Below, piece by piece: positions 56,189-64,000 of a stretch of DNA of 64,000 bases. This stretch comes from Lacinutrix sp. MedPE-SW. Lineage in GTDB: Bacteria > Bacteroidota > Bacteroidia > Flavobacteriales > Flavobacteriaceae. Position numbers and translations under genes: made by a program. The stretch's first letter is position 1; every line of letters begins with the position of its first letter. The stretch lies in contig NZ_MPCX01000012.1 in assembly GCF_001874145.1 (NCBI RefSeq), positions 61,660-125,659 of the forward strand, written 5' to 3'. The notes beneath the pieces are model-generated. The model saw nothing but the letters and a program-made list of their open reading frames with translations, was not told where the DNA came from and ran no database searches.

Positions 56189-57658
56189 CTATAGCATATA
56201 TATAACGCCTAATAGTCCCATAATACCTAAAACAATTGTGTATGGAAATGCCATTTTTGCCATTTTTCCATAAGATAAATTAATTAATGGTGCTATTGAT
56301 GATGTTAGTAAAAATAAAAATGCGGCTTGGCCATTAGGTGTTGCTACACTTGGTAAATTTGTACCTGTATTAATTGCTATTGCTAATTGCTCAAACTGTA
56401 ATCTTGAAATGTTTCCTGCTGTAAATGCATTTTGAACTTCTCCTATATATACTGTTGCTACAAATACGTTATCACTAATCATAGATAACAAACCATTTGC
56501 TGCATAAAATATTGCTGGTTGTTGTGCTGGATCTTTTGAAAGTGCCCATTCTATAATTGGTTGAAATAAATGTTGATCATGTATCATGGCTACTATTACA
56601 AAAAACACTACAAGTAATCCTGTAAATGGTAACGCTTCTTCGAATGCTTTACCTAATGAGTGCTCATCTGTAATACCCATAAATGCAGTTTGAACAATAA
56701 TTAGAGCTAACCCTATAAATCCTACTGGAGCGATGTGCAATGCTAAACCTGCTATTAATAATAATGCTGAAACCCCTTGAACTATTAATCCATATTTTTG
56801 AGCTTCGGTTCTTTTTTTATCCTGCTCTTCTGTATAATTTTCAATTATTCTACGTGCTACTTCTGGTAATTTATCACCGTAACCAAATATTTTAGTTTTT
56901 TCTAAAATTACAGTTGTAATAACACCTGCAAATAAAACAGGAATTGTAATTGGTGCCATTTTTAGGAAAAACTGAACAAAATCCCATCCTAAACGTTCTC
57001 CAATTAATAAGTTTTGTGGTTCTCCTACTAATGTACAAACGCCACCTAATGCCGTACCTACTACACCATGCATTATTAAACTTCTTAAAAAGCTTTTAAA
57101 TTGCTCGAATGTTTCGCCACTTAATTCTTTTCTATCTAGAATGTTATCGTCATCATAATCTGCATCAACACTAGAATGTATTTTGTGATATACACCATAA
57201 AAACCTACGGCTACACTAATTAATACAGCTGTTACTGTTAGTGCATCAAGAAAAGCTGATAGTACTGCAGATAATACTACAAATAGTACTGATAATACTA
57301 GTTTTGATTTAATTTTTGTAAAAACCTTACTAAATATATACATTAATAGAGGTTTCATAAAATAAATACCTGCAACCATGAATACTAAAAGTAATATTAC
57401 TTCTAGGTTAGCATCTACTTCATGATAAGCATTTTCTGGAGTTGTAAGCCCTAAAGCTAAAGCTTCTATAGCCAGTAATCCTCCTGATTGTAAAGGATAA
57501 CATTTTAATGCCATTGCTAGACAGAAAATAAATTCACCAATAAACAACCAAGCACATATAGTTGGGTTTATATAGAAGATAGGAATATTAATGATTAAAA
57601 AAGCAATCATTGTGAATTTGAACCATTTAGGACTGTTTCCTAAAAACTGATTTATCAT
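56189..57658 (-). CDS. nhaB: Na+/H+ antiporter NhaB
   Basis: 489 residues with about 12 hydrophobic segments. The NhaB signature regions are [43 protein letters not shown] and [27 protein letters not shown], close to E. coli NhaB. The conserved Asp in FLDALT is likely an ion ligand. It expels Na+ using the proton gradient, fitting a marine habitat. 29 bases downstream of gdh. Confidence 0.92.
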   Translation of the reverse strand: MINQFLGNSPKWFKFTMIAFLIINIPIFYINPTICAWLFIGEFIFCLAMALKCYPLQSGGLLAIEALALGLTTPENAYHEVDANLEVILLLVFMVAGIYFMKPLLMYIFSKVFTKIKSKLVLSVLFVVLSAVLSAFLDALTVTAVLISVAVGFYGVYHKIHSSVDADYDDDNILDRKELSGETFEQFKSFLRSLIMHGVVGTALGGVCTLVGEPQNLLIGERLGWDFVQFFLKMAPITIPVLFAGVITTVILEKTKIFGYGDKLPEVARRIIENYTEEQDKKRTEAQKYGLIVQGVSALLLIAGLALHIAPVGFIGLALIIVQTAFMGITDEHSLGKAFEEALPFTGLLVVFFVIVAMIHDQHLFQPIIEWALSKDPAQQPAIFYAANGLLSMISDNVFVATVYIGEVQNAFTAGNISRLQFEQLAIAINTGTNLPSVATPNGQAAFLFLLTSSIAPLINLSYGKMAKMAFPYTIVLGIMGLLGVIYML

Positions 57659-57687
57659 AATTTTGAAGTATTAAGTTTTAAAATGAA

Positions 57688-58914
57688 TTAAACTAATTGT
57701 GTTAATGCAATCTCGAAGGCAGTTTTACTTATTTCGGTTTTGCTTGGGTTTTTATCGTATGTATTTTGTAATGCTTTTTTAATAATTTCTGAAGTATCGT
57801 TAAAAATAGCTTCGTCTGTCATTTGTACTTTTCGCTCCATAAAGTAAGCGAAAACTCTTGCCATACCACAGTTTGAAATAAAGTCTGGAATTAAACTAAC
57901 TTTCTCGTCTGTATGCTCCATAATACTACCAAAGAAAATTTCTTTATCTGCAAATGGTACATTTGCACCACAAGAAATCACTTCTAATCCTGTATTAATT
58001 AATTGATTTATTTGGTCTTGTGTTATTAATCTTGAAGCGGCACAAGGTGCGAATATTTGAGTTTGAAGTGACCATACGCGCTGGTTCATCTCTTCAAAAG
58101 GAATCATGTTATCTGCTAGTAAAGTGTTACCGTTTTTGTTTAAAAAGAAGTTTGTTATTTCATCGAAAGAGAAACCTTCTTCGTTTATAACACCTCCAGA
58201 AATATCTATAATACCAACTATTTTAGCTCCCATTTGTGCTAAATAATATGCAGCAGCAGAACCTACATTACCAAAGCCTTGAACAACTGCACGTTTACCT
58301 ACAACGCTACCACCATAAATTTCGTAATAATGTTTTACAGCTTCGGCAACGCCATAACCCGTAATCATATCTGCAACAGTATATTTTCTTGTTACATCTG
58401 GAGAAAAACCTGGATTTTCTATTACTTTAATAACACCTTGGCGTAGTTGACCAATTCTATTAATTTTATCGGCTTCGGTAGGTTTAAAATGTCCATTAAA
58501 AACACCTTCTTGAGGATGCCAAACACCAGATTCTTCAGTAATTGGAATAACTTCGTGAATTTCATCTACGTTTAAATCTCCTCCGGTTCCATAATAGCTT
58601 TTTAATAATGGAGATACTGCTTTGTACCAACGCTCAAGAACGCCTTTTTTTCTAGGGTCACTTGGGTCGAAATTTATACCAGATTTTGCACCGCCAATTG
58701 CTGGTCCAGAAACTGTAAACTTTACTTCCATGGTTTTAGCTAAAGATAGGACCTCATTCATGTCTAATCCTTTTCTCATTCGTGTTCCTCCACCTGCAGC
58801 GCCACCACGTAATGAGTTTATAACTGTCCAGCCTTCGGCTTCTGTTTCTGAATCTTTCCAGTTAAAAATTATTTCTGGCTCTTTATTTTCGTACTTTTTT
58901 AGTAATTCTTTCAT
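57688..58914 (-). CDS. Glu/Leu/Phe/Val dehydrogenase family, probable glutamate dehydrogenase
   Basis: 408 residues. The dehydrogenase core has GGAAGGGTRMR, the lysine motif GPAIGGAKSGI, GTGGDLNVDE, and the nucleotide-binding GFGNVGSAAAYYL. The size fits glutamate dehydrogenase rather than leucine dehydrogenase, but substrate specificity cannot be read with certainty. It links 2-oxoglutarate and ammonium to glutamate. First gene of the minus-strand run ending in folC. Confidence 0.88.
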   Translation of the reverse strand: MKELLKKYENKEPEIIFNWKDSETEAEGWTVINSLRGGAAGGGTRMRKGLDMNEVLSLAKTMEVKFTVSGPAIGGAKSGINFDPSDPRKKGVLERWYKAVSPLLKSYYGTGGDLNVDEIHEVIPITEESGVWHPQEGVFNGHFKPTEADKINRIGQLRQGVIKVIENPGFSPDVTRKYTVADMITGYGVAEAVKHYYEIYGGSVVGKRAVVQGFGNVGSAAAYYLAQMGAKIVGIIDISGGVINEEGFSFDEITNFFLNKNGNTLLADNMIPFEEMNQRVWSLQTQIFAPCAASRLITQDQINQLINTGLEVISCGANVPFADKEIFFGSIMEHTDEKVSLIPDFISNCGMARVFAYFMERKVQMTDEAIFNDTSEIIKKALQNTYDKNPSKTEISKTAFEIALTQLV

Positions 58915-59022
58915 TTAAATTCTATTGAATCTTGTTATAACTTTTATTTTCATTTTTTGTTTTTCTGTAAGTAAAGCTAAAGCTGATTCATTTTAGAAGA
59001 AATTTTAGTTAGTTTGATTTAA

Positions 59023-59030
59023 CAAATATA
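59023..59030 (-). promoter_or_regulatory. Putative -7 box of the dehydrogenase gene
   Basis: Minus strand TATATTTG, matching TAnnTTTG, 109 bases upstream of the ATG at 58914. No -33 box at the usual spacing. Confidence 0.35.
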
Positions 59031-59068
59031 AAAAACAAATTATGTACACTCTTAAAATTAATATTTTT

Positions 59069-60133
59069 TTAAGGATGAAATATTACTCCTGAAACATGAT
59101 TTTTTTTTGCACCAGTTACACTAGCTAAACAATTAACTTGATTTCTAAGTTTTAGAACTCCTAAAAAACCAAATATTAATGCTTCTTTAAACTCTATTAT
59201 TTCTTTAGATGGTATTTCTATTTTATTGTTAGTGCGTGAATTTATTCTATTTATTAAAAATGAATTAAACACTCCACCACCCGTTAATAGTATTGATGCT
59301 TTTGTTTTTGTATTTATTACTGTTTCTATTTGCATTACAATATGCTCTACAAATGTTCTTAATATATCTGGAGTGCTAAGTTTGTAACTATCTATTAAGG
59401 GAAAAATATTTTTGTTAACCCATTCTAAGCCTAAAGATTTAGGGTGGTTTTTTTTGTAAAATGGTAATGCATTAAGTTCTTTAAGTAAAGCTTTATTAAT
59501 GGAGCCACTTTTAGCTATTTCACCTTTATCATCAAAATCGAAACCTAAATTTGATACATATTTATTTAATACAATATTTAAAGGGCAAATATCGAAAGCA
59601 ATTCGGTTTTTGTTTAATGCTGTAGATATGTTTGCAAACCCACCTAAGTTTATACAAAAGGTATAATTTGAAAATAATAACTCATCGCCTATTGGCACTA
59701 ATGGCGCTCCTTGGCCTCCTAATTCTACATCTTGAACTCTAAAATCACATACAACTAACTGGTTTGTGATTTTTGCAATTGAAGGCAAATTTCCTATTTG
59801 ATAGGTTAATTTGTTTTCTGGTTTATGAAGTGCAGTATGTCCATGAGAGCAAATTGCATCAACACTAAAAATATTATTTTTTTCTAAAAATACATTTATT
59901 GTATTTGCCAAGTAGGCTGTATATTCTATATCTAATGACCTTAATTCTTGTTTCGTATAGTTTACTAAAGTTTTTAATTTAGTTGTCCAATCTTTAGTAT
60001 AATCAACAGTTTCAGCTGTTATAATTTTAAAAGTCCAGGAATCTTCAAACTTAAAATTAATTAAAGCTAAATCTATACCATCTAACGAGGTACCAGACAT
60101 GATCCCAACAACATTATATTCATTTTTTATCAT
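59069..60133 (-). CDS. anmK: Anhydro-N-acetylmuramic acid kinase
   Basis: 354 residues. The family N terminus GIMSGTSLDGID binds ATP phosphates; CSHGHTALHKP, GGQGAPLVPIGDELLF and a late LLTGGGVFNSFL are also conserved. It phosphorylates anhydro-MurNAc from cell-wall turnover for recycling to MurNAc-6-P. Divergent from the acyl-CoA dehydrogenase gene. Confidence 0.93.
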   Translation of the reverse strand: MIKNEYNVVGIMSGTSLDGIDLALINFKFEDSWTFKIITAETVDYTKDWTTKLKTLVNYTKQELRSLDIEYTAYLANTINVFLEKNNIFSVDAICSHGHTALHKPENKLTYQIGNLPSIAKITNQLVVCDFRVQDVELGGQGAPLVPIGDELLFSNYTFCINLGGFANISTALNKNRIAFDICPLNIVLNKYVSNLGFDFDDKGEIAKSGSINKALLKELNALPFYKKNHPKSLGLEWVNKNIFPLIDSYKLSTPDILRTFVEHIVMQIETVINTKTKASILLTGGGVFNSFLINRINSRTNNKIEIPSKEIIEFKEALIFGFLGVLKLRNQVNCLASVTGAKKNHVSGVIFHP

Positions 60134-60157
60134 ATAAAGTAAAAATAGAAATATCTA

Positions 60158-60188
60158 TTGAAAAAAAGACAATAAAAAGCTATATTTG
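60158..60188 (+). promoter_or_regulatory. Promoter of the acyl-CoA dehydrogenase gene
   Basis: TTG (60158-60160), 20-base spacer and TATATTTG (60181-60188), a full Bacteroidota promoter, 38 bases before the ATG at 60226. Confidence 0.65.
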
Positions 60189-60225
60189 CACTCTTATTTT
60201 ATCAAATCAACATTATACTTTAACT

Positions 60226-61368
60226 ATGGATTTTAGCTTAACTGAAGAGCATTTAATGATACGCGACGCAGCTCGTGATTTCGCACAAACTGAATTATTA
60301 CCTGGCGTTATAGAGCGCGACGACAAACAACATTTTCCAGATGAGTTAGTTAAAAAAATGGGTGATTTAGGATTTATGGGTATTATGGTAGATCCAAAAT
60401 ATGGAGGAAGCGGTATGGATGCTACTTCTTACGTATTAATTATGGAAGAGTTATCTAAAATAGATGCTTCTGCTTCTGTAATTGTATCTGTAAATAACTC
60501 TTTAGTTTGTTACGGTTTAGAAGCGTACGGATCTGAAGAACAAAAACAAAAATATTTAACAAAATTAGCAACTGGTGAATTTGTTGGTGCATTTTGTTTA
60601 AGTGAGCCTGAAGCAGGAAGTGATGCTACTTCACAAAGAACAACTGCTGAAGATAAAGGCGATCACTATATAATTAATGGTACTAAAAACTGGATTACTA
60701 GTGGTGGCAGAGCAGATGTTTATCTTGTAATTGCTCAAACAGATAAAGAAAAAGGGCATAAAGGTATTAATGCTTTTATTGTTGAAAAGGGAACACCTGG
60801 TTTTGATGTTGGACCTAAAGAAGACAAGCTAGGAATTAGAGGTAGTGATACGCATACTTTACAGTTTAATGATGTAAAAGTACCAAAAGAAAATAGAATT
60901 GGTGAAGATGGATTTGGTTTTAAATTCGCGATGAAAACATTATCTGGTGGTCGTATTGGTATTGCTGCTCAAGCCTTAGGTATTGCATCTGGTGCTTACG
61001 AGTTAGCATTAAAATACTCTAAAGAACGTAAAGCTTTTGGTACAGAAATTTGTAACCACCAAGCTATTGCTTTTAAATTAGCAGATATGTATACAGATAT
61101 TTCGGCTGCAAGACATTTAGTTATGAAAGCTGCCTGGGATAAAGATCAAGGTAATAATTACGATATGTCTAGTGCTATGGCAAAACTATATGCTTCTAAA
61201 GTAGCTATGGAACATACTGTTGAGGCTGTACAAATACACGGTGGAAATGGATTTGTAAAAGAATACCATGTTGAACGTTTAATGCGTGATGCAAAAATTA
61301 CTCAAATTTATGAGGGAACATCTGAAATTCAAAAAATTGTAATATCAAGAGGTGTTATAAAAGGTTAA
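60226..61368 (+). CDS. Acyl-CoA dehydrogenase, short/branched-chain type
   Basis: 380 residues. Family signatures: AFCLSEPEAGSDATSQRT (FAD/substrate), GGRIGIAAQALGIA and the C-terminal QIHGGNGFVKEYHVERLMRDAKI. The late IYEGTSEIQ contains the expected catalytic base Glu. It catalyses alpha,beta-dehydrogenation of an acyl-CoA with transfer of electrons to ETF. Substrate chain length is not readable. A stand-alone gene. Confidence 0.94.
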   Translation: MDFSLTEEHLMIRDAARDFAQTELLPGVIERDDKQHFPDELVKKMGDLGFMGIMVDPKYGGSGMDATSYVLIMEELSKIDASASVIVSVNNSLVCYGLEAYGSEEQKQKYLTKLATGEFVGAFCLSEPEAGSDATSQRTTAEDKGDHYIINGTKNWITSGGRADVYLVIAQTDKEKGHKGINAFIVEKGTPGFDVGPKEDKLGIRGSDTHTLQFNDVKVPKENRIGEDGFGFKFAMKTLSGGRIGIAAQALGIASGAYELALKYSKERKAFGTEICNHQAIAFKLADMYTDISAARHLVMKAAWDKDQGNNYDMSSAMAKLYASKVAMEHTVEAVQIHGGNGFVKEYHVERLMRDAKITQIYEGTSEIQKIVISRGVIKG

Positions 61369-61384
61369 TATCTTTTTTACCTAT

Positions 61385-61414
61385 AAAAAAAGCAGCCAAA
61401 TGGCTGCTTTTTTT
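61385..61414. terminator. Bidirectional terminator, acyl-CoA dehydrogenase / helicase
   Basis: Stem AGCAGCC, AAAT loop, GGCTGCT, with A and T runs. The core matches the coaD/sulP terminator. Confidence 0.92.
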
Positions 61415-61443
61415 ATGTAATGTATTTAGAATTTGAATATTAA

Positions 61444-63879
61444 TTATTTAGACATATTATCTAACACTAAACGTAACTCGCCAAAAGTATATTTATCGTC
61501 TATTTGATGTTTTAAATCTGAAAGGTTTTCAAATTTGTGAGTTGGTATAATTTCCATTAATTCATCAAAATGCTTTTTAGACATTAAATCTAAAATTTTA
61601 ATTTCTCCTGAAGGAATAAAACTAGCCAAATGCCCAATTATAGTATTTAAATTTAAATCACGCTCCATAGCAATTTGCTCAACAGTTTTACCAGATTTAA
61701 ACAAATTTAGAGATATTGTTTTTGTTTCTCCTACTTTTCGCTTAGGCTTCTTTTCTTCAAATATTTCTATGTCTTTAGATGTTTCTATATTATTTTCATC
61801 ACAATATTCTCTAATAATTTTTAAAATTTCGTTGCCATATTTATCAACTCGAGTTTTACCAAAACCATTCACTTTTAATAATTCTTTTTTATTAGTTGGT
61901 AGTGTTTCGCACATCTCATAAAGAGATTTTTGAGTAAATATTTGATAATGTATTAAATCATTAGTTTGGGCCAATTCATTTCTTAATTCTCTAAGTAATT
62001 CAAATAATTCAACATTTGTAGTGCCATCTACAATAGACTTTCTTGATTTCTTGGGAGCCTCTTTAGCTAAAAAGACAGATTTAGCTCTTAAATTTAAATA
62101 CTCTTCTGCATTAAAACCTTTAGACAGTTTATTGAAAAATAATTTCTTTACTTCTATTTGCTCCTCTATAACATCTAACATTTTAGCTAAGTCAGTGTCT
62201 ATAGATTTATTATCTGTAGTAAAACTTAAACTTTTATAAGAAACAATAATGTTATTGTTTAATTCTTTTGAAAAATAATCTAATGCTTTTAAAAAGCGCT
62301 CCTGAAGTGCTTTGTTAGCCTCTGGTAAAATTGAGTTTTGAGATATTTCTTGAAGTTGAATTTTAAATGTATTTGCTACTTTTAGTAAATTAGTAATTGT
62401 TTTCTTAATTAATAATAAAGGCGCTTCTATATCGCCTTGAATACTAGTTCTGTTTTTATAAAAAATATCTAAAATCCTGTTTATTGGATATATAAATTTA
62501 AAAAAATTAAATATTTCAGAAATTAATTTAAGCTGAAAATTTACTTTACTATCTTTTAAAATAGTGTCGTTTGGTTGATTTTGTTCTGCAAGTTTATTAA
62601 ACGTTATTACATTACTATCACTTATAATTTGATTAGACCCTATTTTTGTTTTTAAAACTAAGCCTTCTAAACTTTTACACCTACTAAGCGCAACATAAGT
62701 TTGTCCATGAGCAAATGCTCCTTGAGCGTCTATAATTGCTTTTTCGAATGTTAAACCTTGACTTTTGTGAATTGTTATAGACCATGCTAATCTTAATGGA
62801 ATTTGAGAAAAAGAACCTATTTTATTTTCAGTAATGCTATTAGTTTCTTTGTTTACAGAATAACTAATATTTTCCCATATCTCATGACCAACATTAATAT
62901 TGAAATCATCATCAGGACATTTAACTACAACTTCATTTTTATCTAACAAAATAACAGTCCCTATCTTTCCATTAAAATAACGTTTCTCTACAGAACTATC
63001 ATTTTTGATAAACATAACCTGAGCTCCAACTTTTAATATTAAATCTTCTTTATTAGGAAAAGAAACCTCAGGAAACTTACCTTCTATTTTTGCTTTATAA
63101 ACAACTTCTTTTTCTTTTATAGCTTTTAAAGCTTCATTATTTATAGATTCTGCTTTGTTATTATGTGTAGTTAAAGAAATATACCCATCTTCTTTTGAAG
63201 ATATAAAGTCTGGCTTAAATCTTTTATTAAGTTCCCTAGCAGATTGGAGAGATAATGTATCATTTCTTATCTCATTTAGAATATGAATAAATGTAGGATT
63301 GTCTTGTCTATATATATGCTTTAATTCTATAGTTATAGTATTACTAGCCTGAAAAGCGATACTACTAAAAAAGAAAGCGTTTTTATAATAAGTCTTTAGT
63401 ATATGCCATTCATGATCTTTAACTACTGGAGAAAGCTGCTGCAGATCACCAATCATAAGTAATTGAACACCTCCAAAAACCAAGTCTCTATTTTTAAACC
63501 TTCGTAAAACCTTATCAATACCATCCAATAAATCAGCACGTACCATACTTATCTCATCAATAACTAATAAATCCATAGACTTAATAATATTGATTTTTGT
63601 TTTACTAAATTTTTTATTAAACGCAGAAGAGTTTATATTATAGTCTTCAGGAACAATTGGCCCAAAAGGCATTTGAAAAAAAGAATGAATTGTCATTCCT
63701 TTAGCATTAATTGCTGCTACACCAGTTGGTGCAACTATAACCATTCTTTTTATAGAATCTTTTTTTAATTTATGAAGAAATGTAGTTTTCCCTGTACCTG
63801 CTTTACCTGTTAAAAATATATTTCTATCAGTATTATTAATAAAATCCCAAGCTAAATCAATTTCCTTATTTATAAACAT
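61444..63879 (-). CDS. Pif1-like helicase with HRDC and helix-turn-helix tail
   Basis: 811 residues. Superfamily 1 helicase: Walker A GKAGTGKT (25-32), DEIS at 108-111, GDLQQLSP, and a UvrD_C_2-type AWSITIHKSQGLTF...YVALSRC (about 360-400). Then a long helical region, an HRDC-like domain (about 625-695, LFELLRELRNELAQ and KVNGFGKTRVDKYG), and a terminal RecQ-like helix-turn-helix (about 715-760, SLNLFKSGKTVEQIAMERDLNLNTI). Probably unwinds DNA structures or stalled forks. Upstream lies the rRNA operon, running the same way. Confidence 0.85.
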   Translation of the reverse strand: MFINKEIDLAWDFINNTDRNIFLTGKAGTGKTTFLHKLKKDSIKRMVIVAPTGVAAINAKGMTIHSFFQMPFGPIVPEDYNINSSAFNKKFSKTKINIIKSMDLLVIDEISMVRADLLDGIDKVLRRFKNRDLVFGGVQLLMIGDLQQLSPVVKDHEWHILKTYYKNAFFFSSIAFQASNTITIELKHIYRQDNPTFIHILNEIRNDTLSLQSARELNKRFKPDFISSKEDGYISLTTHNNKAESINNEALKAIKEKEVVYKAKIEGKFPEVSFPNKEDLILKVGAQVMFIKNDSSVEKRYFNGKIGTVILLDKNEVVVKCPDDDFNINVGHEIWENISYSVNKETNSITENKIGSFSQIPLRLAWSITIHKSQGLTFEKAIIDAQGAFAHGQTYVALSRCKSLEGLVLKTKIGSNQIISDSNVITFNKLAEQNQPNDTILKDSKVNFQLKLISEIFNFFKFIYPINRILDIFYKNRTSIQGDIEAPLLLIKKTITNLLKVANTFKIQLQEISQNSILPEANKALQERFLKALDYFSKELNNNIIVSYKSLSFTTDNKSIDTDLAKMLDVIEEQIEVKKLFFNKLSKGFNAEEYLNLRAKSVFLAKEAPKKSRKSIVDGTTNVELFELLRELRNELAQTNDLIHYQIFTQKSLYEMCETLPTNKKELLKVNGFGKTRVDKYGNEILKIIREYCDENNIETSKDIEIFEEKKPKRKVGETKTISLNLFKSGKTVEQIAMERDLNLNTIIGHLASFIPSGEIKILDLMSKKHFDELMEIIPTHKFENLSDLKHQIDDKYTFGELRLVLDNMSK

Positions 63880-63927
63880 AAATTATAAATTTAATAAGAT
63901 TTTTAAATATAATCTTACAAAAAGGGC

Positions 63928-63966
63928 AAAAAAAAATCCTCAACGAATAAACGTTGAGGATTTATA
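63928..63966 (-). terminator. rRNA operon terminator
   Basis: AAATCCTCAACG, loop, CGTTGAGGATTT, with a T-run on the minus strand, just past the 3' end of the 5S rRNA. Confidence 0.88.
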
Positions 63967-63971
63967 AAAAA

Positions 63972-64000
63972 GGCGACGACCTACTCTCCCACAAATGTAG
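63972..64000 (-). rRNA. rrf: 5S ribosomal RNA, 3' end (cut by window edge)
   Basis: On the minus strand the last bases read GTGGGAGAGTAGGTCGTCGCC, matching the conserved 3' part of bacterial 5S rRNA (GGGAGAGTAGG). The rest, and any 23S/16S, lies beyond the right edge. Confidence 0.85.

Overview
The window is chromosomal DNA from a member of the Bacteroidota, almost certainly family Flavobacteriaceae. The DNA is AT-rich. Several starts are preceded by the Bacteroidota promoter form TTTG-N18-20-TAnnTTTG, and Shine-Dalgarno sequences are essentially absent. The gene set is diagnostic: PorU/PorV/GldJ of type IX secretion and gliding, a T9SS C-terminal sorting domain, ribosomal protein THX, and TonB proteins with very long charged linkers. 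The genus cannot be fixed by reading alone. Coding density is high, with mostly core genes. I saw no prophage, insertion sequence, CRISPR array or restriction-modification system.

Layout. 1-4.8 kb: 3'-truncated RhlE-type RNA helicase, a beta-lactamase-fold hydrolase, a uracil-DNA-glycosylase-like protein, a TPR membrane protein, small ribosomal protein THX, YaaA. 5-9 kb: a structured Flavo-1-like element, RluD, a PASTA protein, Ddl, a zinc-ribbon protein, CoaD. 9-15 kb: SulP transporter, M14 carboxypeptidase lipoprotein, and a repeat-containing T9SS cargo with a nine-Asp tract. 15-22 kb: NUDIX protein, PyrE, SRPBCC protein, BirA, then RsfS-FtsH and LUD-CdsA-Psd-ACBP (phospholipid synthesis plus acyl-CoA binding). 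22-31 kb: PafA phosphatase, MlaE-MlaF lipid transporter, SprT-ManC-DUF389 operon, ArgS. 31-41 kb: TPR-sensor histidine kinase, CtlX, thioredoxin-like protein, small secreted protein, SDR, M28 peptidase, secreted unknown, PDH E2 and E1-alpha, cytidine deaminase. 41-52 kb: PorV-PorU, divergent GldJ, MurF, AsmA-like protein, tRNA-Val(TAC). 52-60 kb: a minus-strand run of Gdh, NhaB, ExbB, ExbD, two tandem TonB proteins and FolC. 59-64 kb: AnmK, acyl-CoA dehydrogenase, Pif1-like helicase with a RecQ-like tail, and the 3' end of a 5S rRNA, so an rRNA operon continues beyond the right edge.

How the genes fit together. Much of the window serves the cell envelope: peptidoglycan (Ddl, MurF, AnmK, possibly PASTA), phospholipids (CdsA, Psd, ACBP, MlaEF), outer-membrane energisation (ExbBD-TonB) and protein export and gliding (PorU, PorV, GldJ and one cargo). 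The rest is translation, cofactors and central metabolism.

I found no clearly undescribed multi-gene system. The best leads are the structured RNA-like element beside rluD, the tandem-duplicated TonB pair, the repeat/poly-Asp T9SS cargo, the orphan TPR kinase with an inverted repeat in its long leader, and an AT-only 18-bp hairpin embedded in the stop of the ACBP gene.
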